From: Chrysomallon squamiferum
Taxonomy: Eukaryota > Mollusca > Gastropoda > Neomphalida > Peltospiridae
Assembly: GCA_012295275.1 (NCBI GenBank)
Contig: CM022675.1
Span: 13,824,017-13,884,016, forward strand
Direction of reading: 5' to 3'
DNA length: 60,000 nucleotides
Shown here: positions 32,435 through 44,900 of the stretch, one piece after another
How positions within the stretch are numbered: the stretch's first letter is position 1
Layout of the letters: the number at the start of each line of letters is the position of its first letter
Translations under genes and position numbers: made by a program
The notes under the pieces: generated by a model
What the model saw: the letters and a program-made list of their open reading frames with translations, nothing else
Database searches by the model: none
Told to the model about the DNA's origin: nothing

Positions 32435-35400
32435 CCTGCAAAGTAATAAAGACTCCAGTCTTTAAAAATATAAAAAATGGAATCTGCTTTTCCCACATCC
32501 AGTGTCTCATATCAAAAGGATAATAAACAACATTTCTTTTTATGGGCCTAATTACCCTGTCATTAAGGAAATGTAATTTAAAAGTTTTTCAGACAGGTGA
32601 GGACATGGTACAGGTGAATGAGTCACGGGAGTGGCAGGCTAAAGCAGCAGGCACTGCACTGTACCAAGGCAGACCATCCAGAGATCTCGGTCCATTAAAT
32701 ACCAACGACAACCTGTGAGTTTTAAACAGTTTAATTTTTTTTTTTTTTTATTTGTTAATAACAAACTGAACATGTAACAGTCAATTTACATTTAATTTTA
32801 TTGTTTGTTATGCTTTTATTTAATCTCTCTTTCTCTGATTTGTAAACAACTTTTCTGTACACACTTATTTTCACTGCATAGCTTAGGAATATGTTCACAC
32901 AGAGACATACACTAAGCATTATTAAATATATATTCTTTTTATTTTATTTATATTTAAGATTCATGCACAATCATAATGGTATAAAAATAGACATGCACAC
33001 AAGCAAACACAAACATGCATTCACACATACACACACACTGATATTGTTTGTATTTGTTTTCCAGACCAATTCCCAGTAACATAAGAACAGATATGATTGC
33101 AATGGAAGAAATGAAAATGTCTGCTGTCCGTAGGACATTCTGTCTGTTTGTTACCTTTGACCTTATTTTCTCCTTCATATTGTGGGTCATTTATACACAG
33201 GTATTAAGATTTGTATACCTTGTTTTGTGTTTATAAGCATAACGTGTCTTTCTACGAATGTCTTAGTTTGCGTCTGTGAGTATTGATACAGGGAGGTGTT
33301 TGTCTGTACTGTAACTGGGGGTTGTTACAGGGAGGTTTGAGTTTGTACTGTAATTAGCTATTGTTATAGAGTGGTGTGTGTTATAAAGATTAAAAATGTA
33401 TAAAATAAATACTTTATATTAGTTTGTTTCATTATTGTTTTGATATATTTTATTCATTTATTTAAAAGTAACATAAGTAAAATTAATTTTGTTTATTTAT
33501 GAAGTAACAGAAATAAACTTAATTAGTTTTCAGAAGGTTTTAAAGATAAAAAATTAATTTGTTTTAGCTGATTTTAAAGTTAATATAAAAGCTTATTATT
33601 GGTTTTAAATAATTCTGTCTAATATAAATAAGTATTATTTCAAATTAATATTTGTTTCAGCTCTTTGGAGATAAAAAGTACACAGCTTTCAAAAAGCAGG
33701 TCGCTGACTATGACTTCAGATACTCATTGTTTGACTCTGTCGTAAGATTTTCAACATTTCATAATACAGTTTATCAAAAATTATTATTATTATTTTTTTA
33801 ATTGACGAGTAACAACATCCCCCACCAAAACACACATTAATTGATAAATAAATGAATAAATACATAAATAATAAAAGGGTTTTGTTTTTTTAATTGACAA
33901 TGACACCTGTTTTTAAGTGTTTTATTTTTTAAATTGACACTGACACATATTTTTAAGTGTTTTATTTTTTAAATTGATAATGACACCTGTCTTTAAGTGT
34001 TTTATTTTTTAAATTGACAATGACACATGTTTTAAGTGTTTTATTTTTTAAATTGATAATGACACCTGTTTTTAAGTGTTTTATTTTTTAAATTGACAAT
34101 GACACCTGTCTTTAAGTGTTTTATTTTTTAAATTGACAATGACACATGTTTTAAGTGTTTTATTTTTTAAATTTTTTTAAATTGACAATGACACATGTTT
34201 TTAAGTGTTTTATTTTTTAAATTGACAATGACACCTGTTTTTAAGTGTTTTATTTTTTAAATTGACAATGACACATGTTTTTAAGTGTTTTATTTTTTAA
34301 ATTGACAATTTTACATGTTTTAAGTGTTTTATTTTTTAAATTGACAATGACACATGTTTTCAGTGTTTTATTTTTTAAATTGACAAATACACCTGTTTTT
34401 AAGTGTTTTATTTTTTAAATTGACAATGACACCTGTTTTTAAGTGTTTTATTTTTTAAATTGACAATTTTACATGTTTTTAAGTGTTTTATTTTTTAAAT
34501 TGATAATGACACCTGTCTTTAAGTGTTTTATTTTTTAAATTGACAATGACACATGTTTTAAGTGTTTTATTTTTTAAATTGATAATGACACCTGTTTTTA
34601 AGTGTTTTATTTTTTAAATTGACAATGACACCTGTCTTTAAGTGTTTTATTTTTTAAATTGACAATGACACATGTTTTAAGTGTTTTATTTTTTAAATTG
34701 ACAATGACACCTGTTTTTAAGTGTTTTATTTTTTAAATTGACAATGACACATGTTTTTAAGTGTTTTATTTTTTAAATTGACAATGACAAGTGTTTTATT
34801 TTTAAATTGACAATTTTACTTTTTAAGTGTTTTATTTTTTAAATTGACAATGACACATGTTTTCAGTGTTTTATTTTTTAAATTGACAATGACACCTGTT
34901 TTTAAGTGTTTTATTTTTTAAATTGACAATTTTACATGTTTTTAAGTGTTTTATTTTTTAAATTGACAATTTTACATGTTTTAAGTGTTTTATTTTTTAA
35001 ATTGACAATGACACCTGTTTTTAAGTGTTTTATTTTTTAAATTGACAATGACACATGTTTTTAAGTGTTTTATTTTTTAAATTGACAATGACACATGTTT
35101 TAAGTGTTTTATTTTTTAAATTGATAATGACACCTGTTTTTAAGTGTTTTATTTTTTAAATTGACAATGACACCTGTCTTTAAGTGTTTTATTTTTTAAA
35201 TTGACAATGACACATGTTTTAAGTGTTTTATTTTTTAAATTGACAATGACACCTGTTTTTAAGTGTTTTGTTTTTTAAATTGACAATGACACATGTTTTT
35301 AAGTGTTTTATTTTTTAAATTGACAATGACACCTGTTTTTAAGTGTTTTATTTTTTAAATTGACAATGACACATGTTTTTAAGTGTTTTATTTTTTAAAT

Positions 35401-38400
35401 TGACAATTTTACATGTTTTAAGTGTTTTATTTTTTAAATTGACAATGACACATGTTTTCAGTGTTTTATTTTTTTAAATTGACAATGACACCTGTTTTTA
35501 AGTGTTTTATTTTTAAATTGACAATTTTACATGTTTTTTAAGTGTTTTATTTTTAAATTGACAATTTTACATGTTTTAAGTGTTTTATTTTTAAATTGAC
35601 AATGACACCTGTTTTTAAGTGTTTTATTTTTTAAATTGACAATGACACATGTTTTTAAGTGTTTTATTTTTTAAATTGACAATGACACATGTTTTAAGTG
35701 TTTTATTTTTTAAATTGACAATGACACCCGTTTTTAAGTGTTTTATTTTTTAAATTGACAATTTTACATGTTTTTAAGTGTTTTATTTTTTAAATTGACA
35801 ATTTTACGTTTTTAAGTGTTTTATTTTTTAAATTGACAATTTTACATGTTTTAAGTGTTTTATTTTTTAAATTGATAATGACACCTGTTTTTAAGTGTTT
35901 TATTTTTTAAATTGACAATGACACATTTTAAGTGTTTTATTTTTTAAATTGACAATTTTTCATGTTTTTAAGTGTTTTATTTTTTAAACTGACAATGACA
36001 CCTGTTTTTAAGTGTTTTATTTTTTAAATTGACAATGACACCTGTTTTTAAGTGTTTTATTTTTTAAATTGACAATGACTCCTGTTTTTAAGTGTTTTAT
36101 TTTTTAAATTGACAATGACTCCTGTTTTTAAGTGTTTTGTTTTTTCATGTCAGATGTTGGCGGCTGTGCGGATGGTGTTTTTGCTGTTGGCGTACGCTTT
36201 GTGCAATCTGAATCACTGGTGGACTGTTGCAGTGAGTTAACCATTTCCTTTGTTTTAATTTCTTTTATTTTAATTCTCTCTTCATTTTTTATTTATTTTT
36301 TTATTACCTTTTTATTGTACTATTTTTTAGTTCTGTAAAAGAACTTTTCATTCTAATAGTTACAAATATTTATTTTTTATTTATTACTGAAAGGTGTAAC
36401 ACTAGTTTAACACTGAACAGTGAGGTATGACTGTACCAGACATTGTCTTAAAGAAACAGTCAAGATAATCATAAATAAAATACACTGATTTTCTTCTTAC
36501 TGATGTCTAACCAGAGGTTTAAAACTGTGTTATATGTATCCCTTGGGGTAGATGAGTAGTTACCATGGGTTACGTGAGCAAAATACAGCAATAGTGGAAA
36601 CACTATTTATAGAAAGACCGCTTAAAGTTAAAGAATGATAATCATCTCTACTAATATATTTTTTTTTTTTTTAAATTATAATTTTCAACATTTCATAATA
36701 CAGTTTATTAAAAAAAAAAATTATTTTTTTTTTAAACTGACAAGTAACAACATCCTCCACCAAAACACACATTAATTGATAAATAAATGAATAAATACAT
36801 AAAAAATAAAAATAAAAACAATAATAACAATAACACTAACAATAATAATATAAATGATTTATTGACAGGACAAAGTAAAGAAAAAGAAAGGTAGACAATG
36901 TAAATTCACTAATAGAGATTCTGTGAGCTAAGATAGGAAAAAAACAAAATTCAATGTTTCTGTATTGTTTGTTATAGAAACATTTTTCATGTTGTTTAAT
37001 TTTAGCAGTTGAATGGAACCTGTTTTTAAGAGTTTTAGTTTTTTAAATTGACAATGACACCTGTTTTTAAGTGTTTTATTTTTTAAATTGACAATGACAC
37101 CTGTTTTTAAGAGTTTTATTTTTTTAAATTGACAATCACCTGTTTTTAAGTGTTTTATTTTTTTATATTGACAATGACACCTGTTTTTAAGAGTTTTATT
37201 TTTTTAAATTGACAGTGACACCTGTTTTTAAGTGTTTTAGTTTTTTAAATTGACAGTGACACATGTTTTTAAGTGTTTTAGTTTTTTAAATTGACAGTGA
37301 CACCTGTTTTTAAGTGTTTTATTTTTGAATGTTTTAATATAAAAAGATGCTAATTAGATGTTTCCTGATTTAATGTGGTGTTAAATTTCCATCTGATTTG
37401 AAATTTAAATTTTTCCTTTTGTTTCATTTTAGCTTAAACATTTTGGCAATGTCACAAAATTTCCCAAATATTTTTATTATTATTATTATTATTATTTATT
37501 TTTATTTTTACTTTTTCAGGTAACAACTTTTCTTACCTGTGTTTACCTGCTTTGCAAGATCTTCCTATTTGATGTGAGTTTAAAAAAGTAATACTATTTA
37601 TTGTATTAAAAATAAATTTATAAATTATAATAATATTAACAAAATAAGTTATGAATAATGCTGGTAACAGTGACGTAATTTAATAATAATAATATACACA
37701 TAGTCGTACAGTGCAAATCAAAATACATTCTTTGTGAAATTATACTTTGATATTCTTGTAAAATTTATTTATTTATTTACTTTTCAGTTTGGTAAAACAG
37801 ACAGTGCTAAAAATCCTCTGAGTTTTCTGGTGCTGATAATATCATTCATTCTGGCCTGGGCAGAAACATGGTGGCTAGATTTCCGAGTGCTGCCACACGA
37901 AAAGAAAATAAGACAAAGAATAGCAACTATAGGTGTGTGATAATATGTTTAATTTATGATAAAAAATAACAGCTGTACACATGTGATAATGTTTTTAATT
38001 TATGATAATGTTATAGTAGCTGCTGGTACACAATACAGCTAGTATATTTAAAAACTATTTATAAATCCAGATCATAACCAACTTAATATACTTATTTTAT
38101 AGAGATATGGTTAGGATATATCACATAAAGACAATATAATATATCTTGTAAATTACATGTGTGGCTGTGTTGTATCGAGTATATGTAATATTAAATTAAT
38201 ATAGTTATTTTATGAATTTTAGTGTGACTGATGTAACTAGTATATGTAATATGATAAATAGTTATTTTATAATTTAGAGGTACAACTGTTAGAAGTAGTA
38301 CATATAATATGAAATAAATATAGATATTTTATAAATTATAGTTGTGCCTATGCTATAACTAGTATATGTGATATCAGTTTAAATTGAATTATTTTATAAC

Positions 38401-38935
38401 TCCAGGTCATGTCTATGGAGCAACAGAGAGGACTCCATTAATATCAGGTGACAGGTCACATGATGAAGCTAGCAGATACTATTCACCAATAGAATCACCA
38501 GAAGGTAAGTTACACATTTTTCTTTTTGTCAAAAGTAGTGGTATGTACTACCTTGTGCATTATAGTTTTTTTAACAAAGACTGAAGTATGTCCTGTTGTA
38601 ATCAAAGAAGTAAGCATATTAGATATCTTTGTTTTATTTCATAAAAGTTGGTGGTATGTGTTGCAAAGCTGTCTTTTTGCTTTTGTCATTTGTCAAAAAG
38701 ATGGATCTAGTGTTAAAGAAAAGTTAAATATTAACTCAGTTATTATCATTCTCAGTAGTCACTGAAGTCTGTGGTATGTCCAGTCCTGACTAAAAGAAAT
38801 TAGTTTTCTTTTTTTTTTTTTTTTTTATAAATTTATTCCATAACAAAATCATGTGTTACAAATTTTACTTTTGTTACAGTAAAATACTTTTTTTATTATT
38901 ATTATTACTTTTCTGTTTGATTTTTAAATTGATTA

Positions 38936-38985
<50 letters not shown>

Positions 38986-41900
38986 TTTTCAAAATACTGA
39001 TTAAAATTAGTTTTTTGAAAGAAATATCAGTATTAATCAAATAATTATTTTAGAAAAAATAATTGTACATTAAGTAGAAAGAAAGCCTTTGCTATAAAAA
39101 GAAAAGTATAATAAAAATAGGTTGAGTTGGTGGCCCTGTCTTTATACTTTTTCCATAATAAATTGACTGCCAGTCTCTGTGTCTCTTTTGCAATTTACTG
39201 ACATCATTTTTGTTTCTGAAATCTTTCAACATGAGTATTTTCTCTGAACAAAAAAAAAAAAAAAAAATTATAATAAAAATTACAGGGTTTGATATTAATT
39301 TTTTATTATTACTAGACCAGTGGACTAGTATGTCTTAGAATTTACTAGACCTGACCTAATATCAACTAGACCAAACTGTTGAATGACAAAATATGCTTTA
39401 AGCAGGGATACTTTTGTTAAACTGTGCTTTGTATTGCATATTATTTGAAGAGTATACATAATAATTAACCAGTGTAACTATATGAATATAAAACATTGAC
39501 AAAAACATTGTATTGTAACTTTTTTTTGCATATTTTACTCATGACTGAACAGTATTTAACATTAAAAGTTAACATTTGTAATTTTATTACATTGGATTAA
39601 GCTAAACTGTCTCTGTGGCAAACAATGCAATATCACTTCTTACAGAATATCCATATAGATTTTTCAGTTGATTGTTTGTGATGACTCTTTCAGTTTGAGT
39701 TTGAATAGTCACTTTTGTACACAGACTACTCATGGATATTTTTATCTACACCAATTCTATGGGATCATAGAAATCAGGAGGCCTCGCCCTTTGCCCACCA
39801 TCCCACCACAGTTCCATGCTTGTTGTGCATTGTAATCAGCTGGATTTGGCCCTTTAGTTGATCAGGCAATTCAGCATATCAATGTCCAGACAAGACTGCC
39901 TGTCTGACTTAATTAAGGCCATTGTGGAAAACCCCCTTGCACAGATTGCACTAGAAACTGGTATATATAAGGCCATTGTGGAAAACCCCCTTGCACAGAT
40001 TGCACTAGAAACTGGTATATATAAGATGATCTCAGGATGAGGACATTTTTCAGAGCATCCTTAAGGTTTGTAAACAGTCTGTTATAGAAGTCTGACATAC
40101 TGATGCTTCTGGGTTGTCTGTTTGTGTGAACCTTCAGTGCAGACTATTCTCTCCAGTACAGCTGAATAATAGTGGCACAGTTCATTCAATCTTTCTTATC
40201 CATACACTGCTCTCTCTGCCCCAGTTTCTGGAAGATTGACTGGATAGAAAATTTGCATGTGCCTCAAGAGACAGTGTGACTCTGTCACCAACTGTGCTAC
40301 TAAAGTGGCCAATAACCAAGTCAATCAGAGCATTCTGCTTGGTTTTGAACTGTTCCTGTGTCAGTGTTGGGCAATGGAGTTGAACGTTCTTCAACTTATG
40401 GTCTTTGGTGACAGTGACCAGAAAATTCTGCAAGTTAACACCTGGCCACTGGTATAGAGCTGAGAGTCTTAAACATGCAGTTTCCAGGGCTTCAGTTGCT
40501 TCAGGTAAACTACAGCTATCCTGAAACTGCAGGGATAACTCACTCAGTATTGCTAATACATCTTTCAAGTGCAGTTCAAAAAATTATAGTCCTTCAGATG
40601 TCTAAGAATATGTTGTGCTCTGGCTTGAACATTGACAGTTACCGACTTCCCCTTCAGCATGCTTTCAAAATATGTCATGAATGTAGAGTACTTACTCAAA
40701 AGGACATCAAACATCAGCTTAGATGTGGCATCCACCTTGTTCCAGACAGACTGACACGTTTGACCATCTTGTCTTCCATGGCCTCCAACAAAAATTGTAG
40801 TTCTCTCAGTGCCTTGACACTGTAGTGTTAGTGTTTATGTAAATTCGTGAGAACAGATGTGAGATCATCAAACATTTTACCATCCTTTTGCTTCATTGCA
40901 TCTGTGGTCCTGAGTTCAAGACTGTGGCAAACACAATGCATGGCTACATGCGAGGTACCTGGTCTTTGAGCAACTTAGCCACACTTTGTCTTTTCCCCAC
41001 TTCACAATGGCACCATCTGATCCTGTTCCTATAAGCTTATGTTTCCAGTCCCAACCATGATCTACAACAGGGATCACCAGATCACCCCCAAGAGCCAATT
41101 AAAAGCTGAATATTGATATTATCTGTATCCAACTTGTTAAGCCATTGGTGATAATTATTGTGAGAAATCATTAACATGATCAGTGTCTTTACATAGATGG
41201 GTATCATTATTAATAATATATAACAAAAGATAAACTGAACAAATTTGTTATTTCAGAAGAGTGTAACAAACTGACAGCCCTTCGTTGACTCAGTACCTAT
41301 GAAGTAGCTCTCATGTTCAAAATTGTTGGTGTACTGTGATCTACATTGTCCATGGCTGTTTCAGTTGCATCCAGAACCCCTCTGCTTGTGCAAATACATT
41401 CTCTGGGACACCTTGCTCAGCAACTCTGGCATAAAACCTTTCATTTTCACTGACAGAGACATCTGTAGCACCGTCAAAACATGATTGATAACACTTTGGC
41501 ATTTTTCTCTTGAACTGACAGTAACCTGGGATACAAGGTAAATGGCAACTCTTCCGAAGCAATAAAATATGCAATATTAAAGTAAGCATCTAACTGATTC
41601 CTTTGATCTCCAATCAGCCTTCGAATAACAACATCTATACCACCAGTTACAGCCTGATGATAAGCTTAAACTCCACTGGGATCAGAGTGAGACTCCAAGG
41701 AACAACATTCTGAAACAATTTGCCGGAATGCATTGTGAAAACTGTGCCTGACGACTTGCCATGTTTGATGTAAACATTTTGTTTATTTTTTGTATGTGAA
41801 TTGGATTCAGAGGGGCTTTTTATTGCATCAGTTCTAAAATTATTTGTACCCTCAACAGCTCTCCTGGCAGTTTCATATTTTCTACATGGAATGTAGAACA

Positions 41901-44900
41901 TGGTATCGCATTCTTTATTATAACTTGTCTTTACCTTTCTGTGAGAACTGTTACTTTCACTTTTCTTTTTCATATTTTTCTTTAGATACTGCCTTACCCT
42001 TTCTTTTCTTGGACAAATCAATTTCTGACGGGTCTTTGTCAGATGAAAACCTGTATTTACGCAGGTCCATGTTGTCTGTTCAGTTATGACTATAACCACG
42101 TGTAAACAACCCAAAAACAGAATTGATTGTCATATATTTGAAAAACCTGGAAAATATTTATTCAAAGAACTTACACAATTTTATGTTTGCATATTATTGC
42201 CTTATTCAATTTATTGGACAAAAAAAGAACAACCAATAATGTACCAAAGTATCAAGAAGAAACAATGATACTGTTTTTGCTTATAGTATTTACGACATAG
42301 ATTTATGCATACTAAATTTAACTGCATACTCTATATTCAGCAAATCTCGGTGAATTCCTGTCAGTTGGATCACCTCATCACATTCCACTGTATTTACATT
42401 TCACAGAAATGTGTGAGGTGTTCTGAATGTATCATGAGGTATGGAATCAACTGAGTTGCAATGAATGTCGCATCTACAAAAATTTCCATATCTATCAGCG
42501 TTTAGCACCAAGTAAGGATTGTTTAGTTTTTAACTGCATCCATCACATCTAATTATACAGAAACAGTTGTGATTAGACTGACCAAATCAGCCGTTGTTCA
42601 GTTGTGCCTTGCTGCCAATGCCTGATTACAGATTTATGAAATTGAAATATCTTTTATTTTCACTTTTTTTTTTTCCTTCACATGTTAATAATAATCAAAT
42701 AAGAATCAAGTAATATAATGGTAATTTAAAACTCTGAACAAATAAAGCAATAATAATATATTTCTCTTTCAGAGGACCACAAAATGATTGAAATTTTCTT
42801 TTAGGCTTTGTCTAAACAGAATTTATATGTTATATGTTGTTTCTGACCAGTGTTAAGTTGTATGTTAGTGTTTCAACAAATAGTTTACCCCAGAGGAGGA
42901 GAATCAGAAATAGTGATTAAATACACATACTGATAAAAGGTAAACACAAAAACTGAGTTTGTGATGAGAAGACGAATAACTGTGTATTCTTTATTAAACA
43001 TTTGTTAACATAATTAATATCACTGTAATTCAAATCACTGTAATTCCATATTTGAATTAAATTTTACAATAACATTAACAAAATGCCATTGTACATTTGT
43101 AATATAAATTATGCAAACTGTAATGAAAAATGTTTGTTTAATCTTATTTTACATCGTAATTGTTTTTATTTTTTTAGTGAAGTTAAAAAGTGTCAGTGAG
43201 TGTTTGTAAATACAAACTGTATGTTGACAAGTGTTTTTATTTCTGGTTATTTTACACCTCCTTTGTGGGTTTTTTATTTTGTGTCCTTTGTTGTTGGAAT
43301 TATTACTGTTAAAATAACAAGTACTGTAAGATAAAATGTTGTTTTGACTTTGTCAAATTTCAGTATAATGTAGATATCTTGGCTGATTTATCTAGACAGA
43401 AACATCTGGGTTGAGTATAATAGCATTCCATTTACACTGAGGCAAAGTAAAAGATAGACTAAGGTAACATTCAGACTGAAATGTAATTAAAGGTATAATG
43501 ACTAAGGTGATACTAAAGATGAAATATAAATGTATAATGACTAAAGGTGAAGTATAAACATATAATGACTAACGGTGAAGTATAAAGGTATAATGACTAA
43601 ATGTGATATTAAATGTGAAGTATAAAATATGTAATGTCTAAGGTAATATTAAAGGTGAAGTATAAAAGTGTAATGACTAAGGTGATATTAAAGGTGAAGT
43701 ATAAATGTGTAATGACTGAAGCGATATTAAAGGTGAAGCATAAATGTATATGACTAAAGGTGAAGTATAAAGGTATATGACTAAAGGTGATATTAAAGGT
43801 GAAGTATAAACGTATGTGACTAAGATGATATTAAAGGTGAAGTATAAATGTATAATGACTGAGGTGACATTTGAGGTGAAGTATAAAGGTATATGACTTA
43901 AGATGATATTAAAGGTGAAGAATAAACATATTTGACTAAAGGTGATATTAAAGGTGAAGTATAAAGTCATGTAACTAAGTTGATATTAAAGGTTTAATGA
44001 CTGAGGTGACATTTGAGGTGAAGTGTAGTTAAAGGTATACAGCAGATGTTTTATTCAGAGTATTTGGAGTAAGATAAGAAAAGAAAAATATTGTTATGTT
44101 ACAGCACAGAGTGACATACAGACAGACAGACAGAGTGTGCTAAGAATACAATTAAAGTAATTACAGTATTATTTTAATTATATTATCATTATTGTTATTA
44201 TTATTATTATTATTTTCATTATTTGTTTACTTATTCATTTACTTATGATTATTATTAATTTATATCATTTTTACACCTTTCTTTTTCTTCCAGAATGAAT
44301 GCATATTAATAATATTTCTAAAAATAAACCAAACACTCAGAATAAAACACACCCGTATTAAATGAATGTATTTTTTTCACGACAGAGTCAACTGCCTCTG
44401 TTACTTCTTTAACATCCTTTAACTTGGTGACCTCAGTTGACATGGGATGTTTCTAAAAATAGATCAATCTTTTAGGAAGTGTTGTTTTTGTATCACGCCA
44501 CCTTGTTTGTATGACGTGACTAAAAAAACCACGCCATGGTTACGGTGAATGGTCTGTTTCCACATGACTGACTGCACAGTTAGTGACCTCGGAGAAAGGT
44601 CAGGTACAACGTTGTAGCCGTATTGATTAAGTGGAAGACGTCCGTCATAGATCAAAAAAAAAAAAATAAACATCAGAAATGGCTGCAATGTTCATTCAGT
44701 TTGGTAGGAAGATTTTAGGAAAGCATGGGAAACATGGTAATTTTATCATTTTATTTCAACCAGACATCTTTCTCATTTCTTTGTCTGTCAGTACTGGTTT
44801 TGTCATATTTTAATTAATTCAGTCTCTAGTTAGTGATAACTGTTAATTATTGATTTTGTCATTTACTAGGTGATGTTGTGTGTACAAATTTGATGACTAA

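Larger units (their letters stand above)
31517..32592 (+). other. STARD3 intron 1
   Basis: Intron after the short first exon. It contains a strong hairpin (31840-31886) and a TG microsatellite (32390-32432). The 72-codon open frame at 31877-32095 has no recognised family. Confidence 0.6.

Noticed and set aside
33885-36148. CRISPR array
   Set aside because: Units are contiguous, with no unique spacers, in an intron of an animal gene; it is a minisatellite.
40475-40825. 116-codon plus-strand frame as a new gene
   Set aside because: It is antisense to the decayed hAT coding region.
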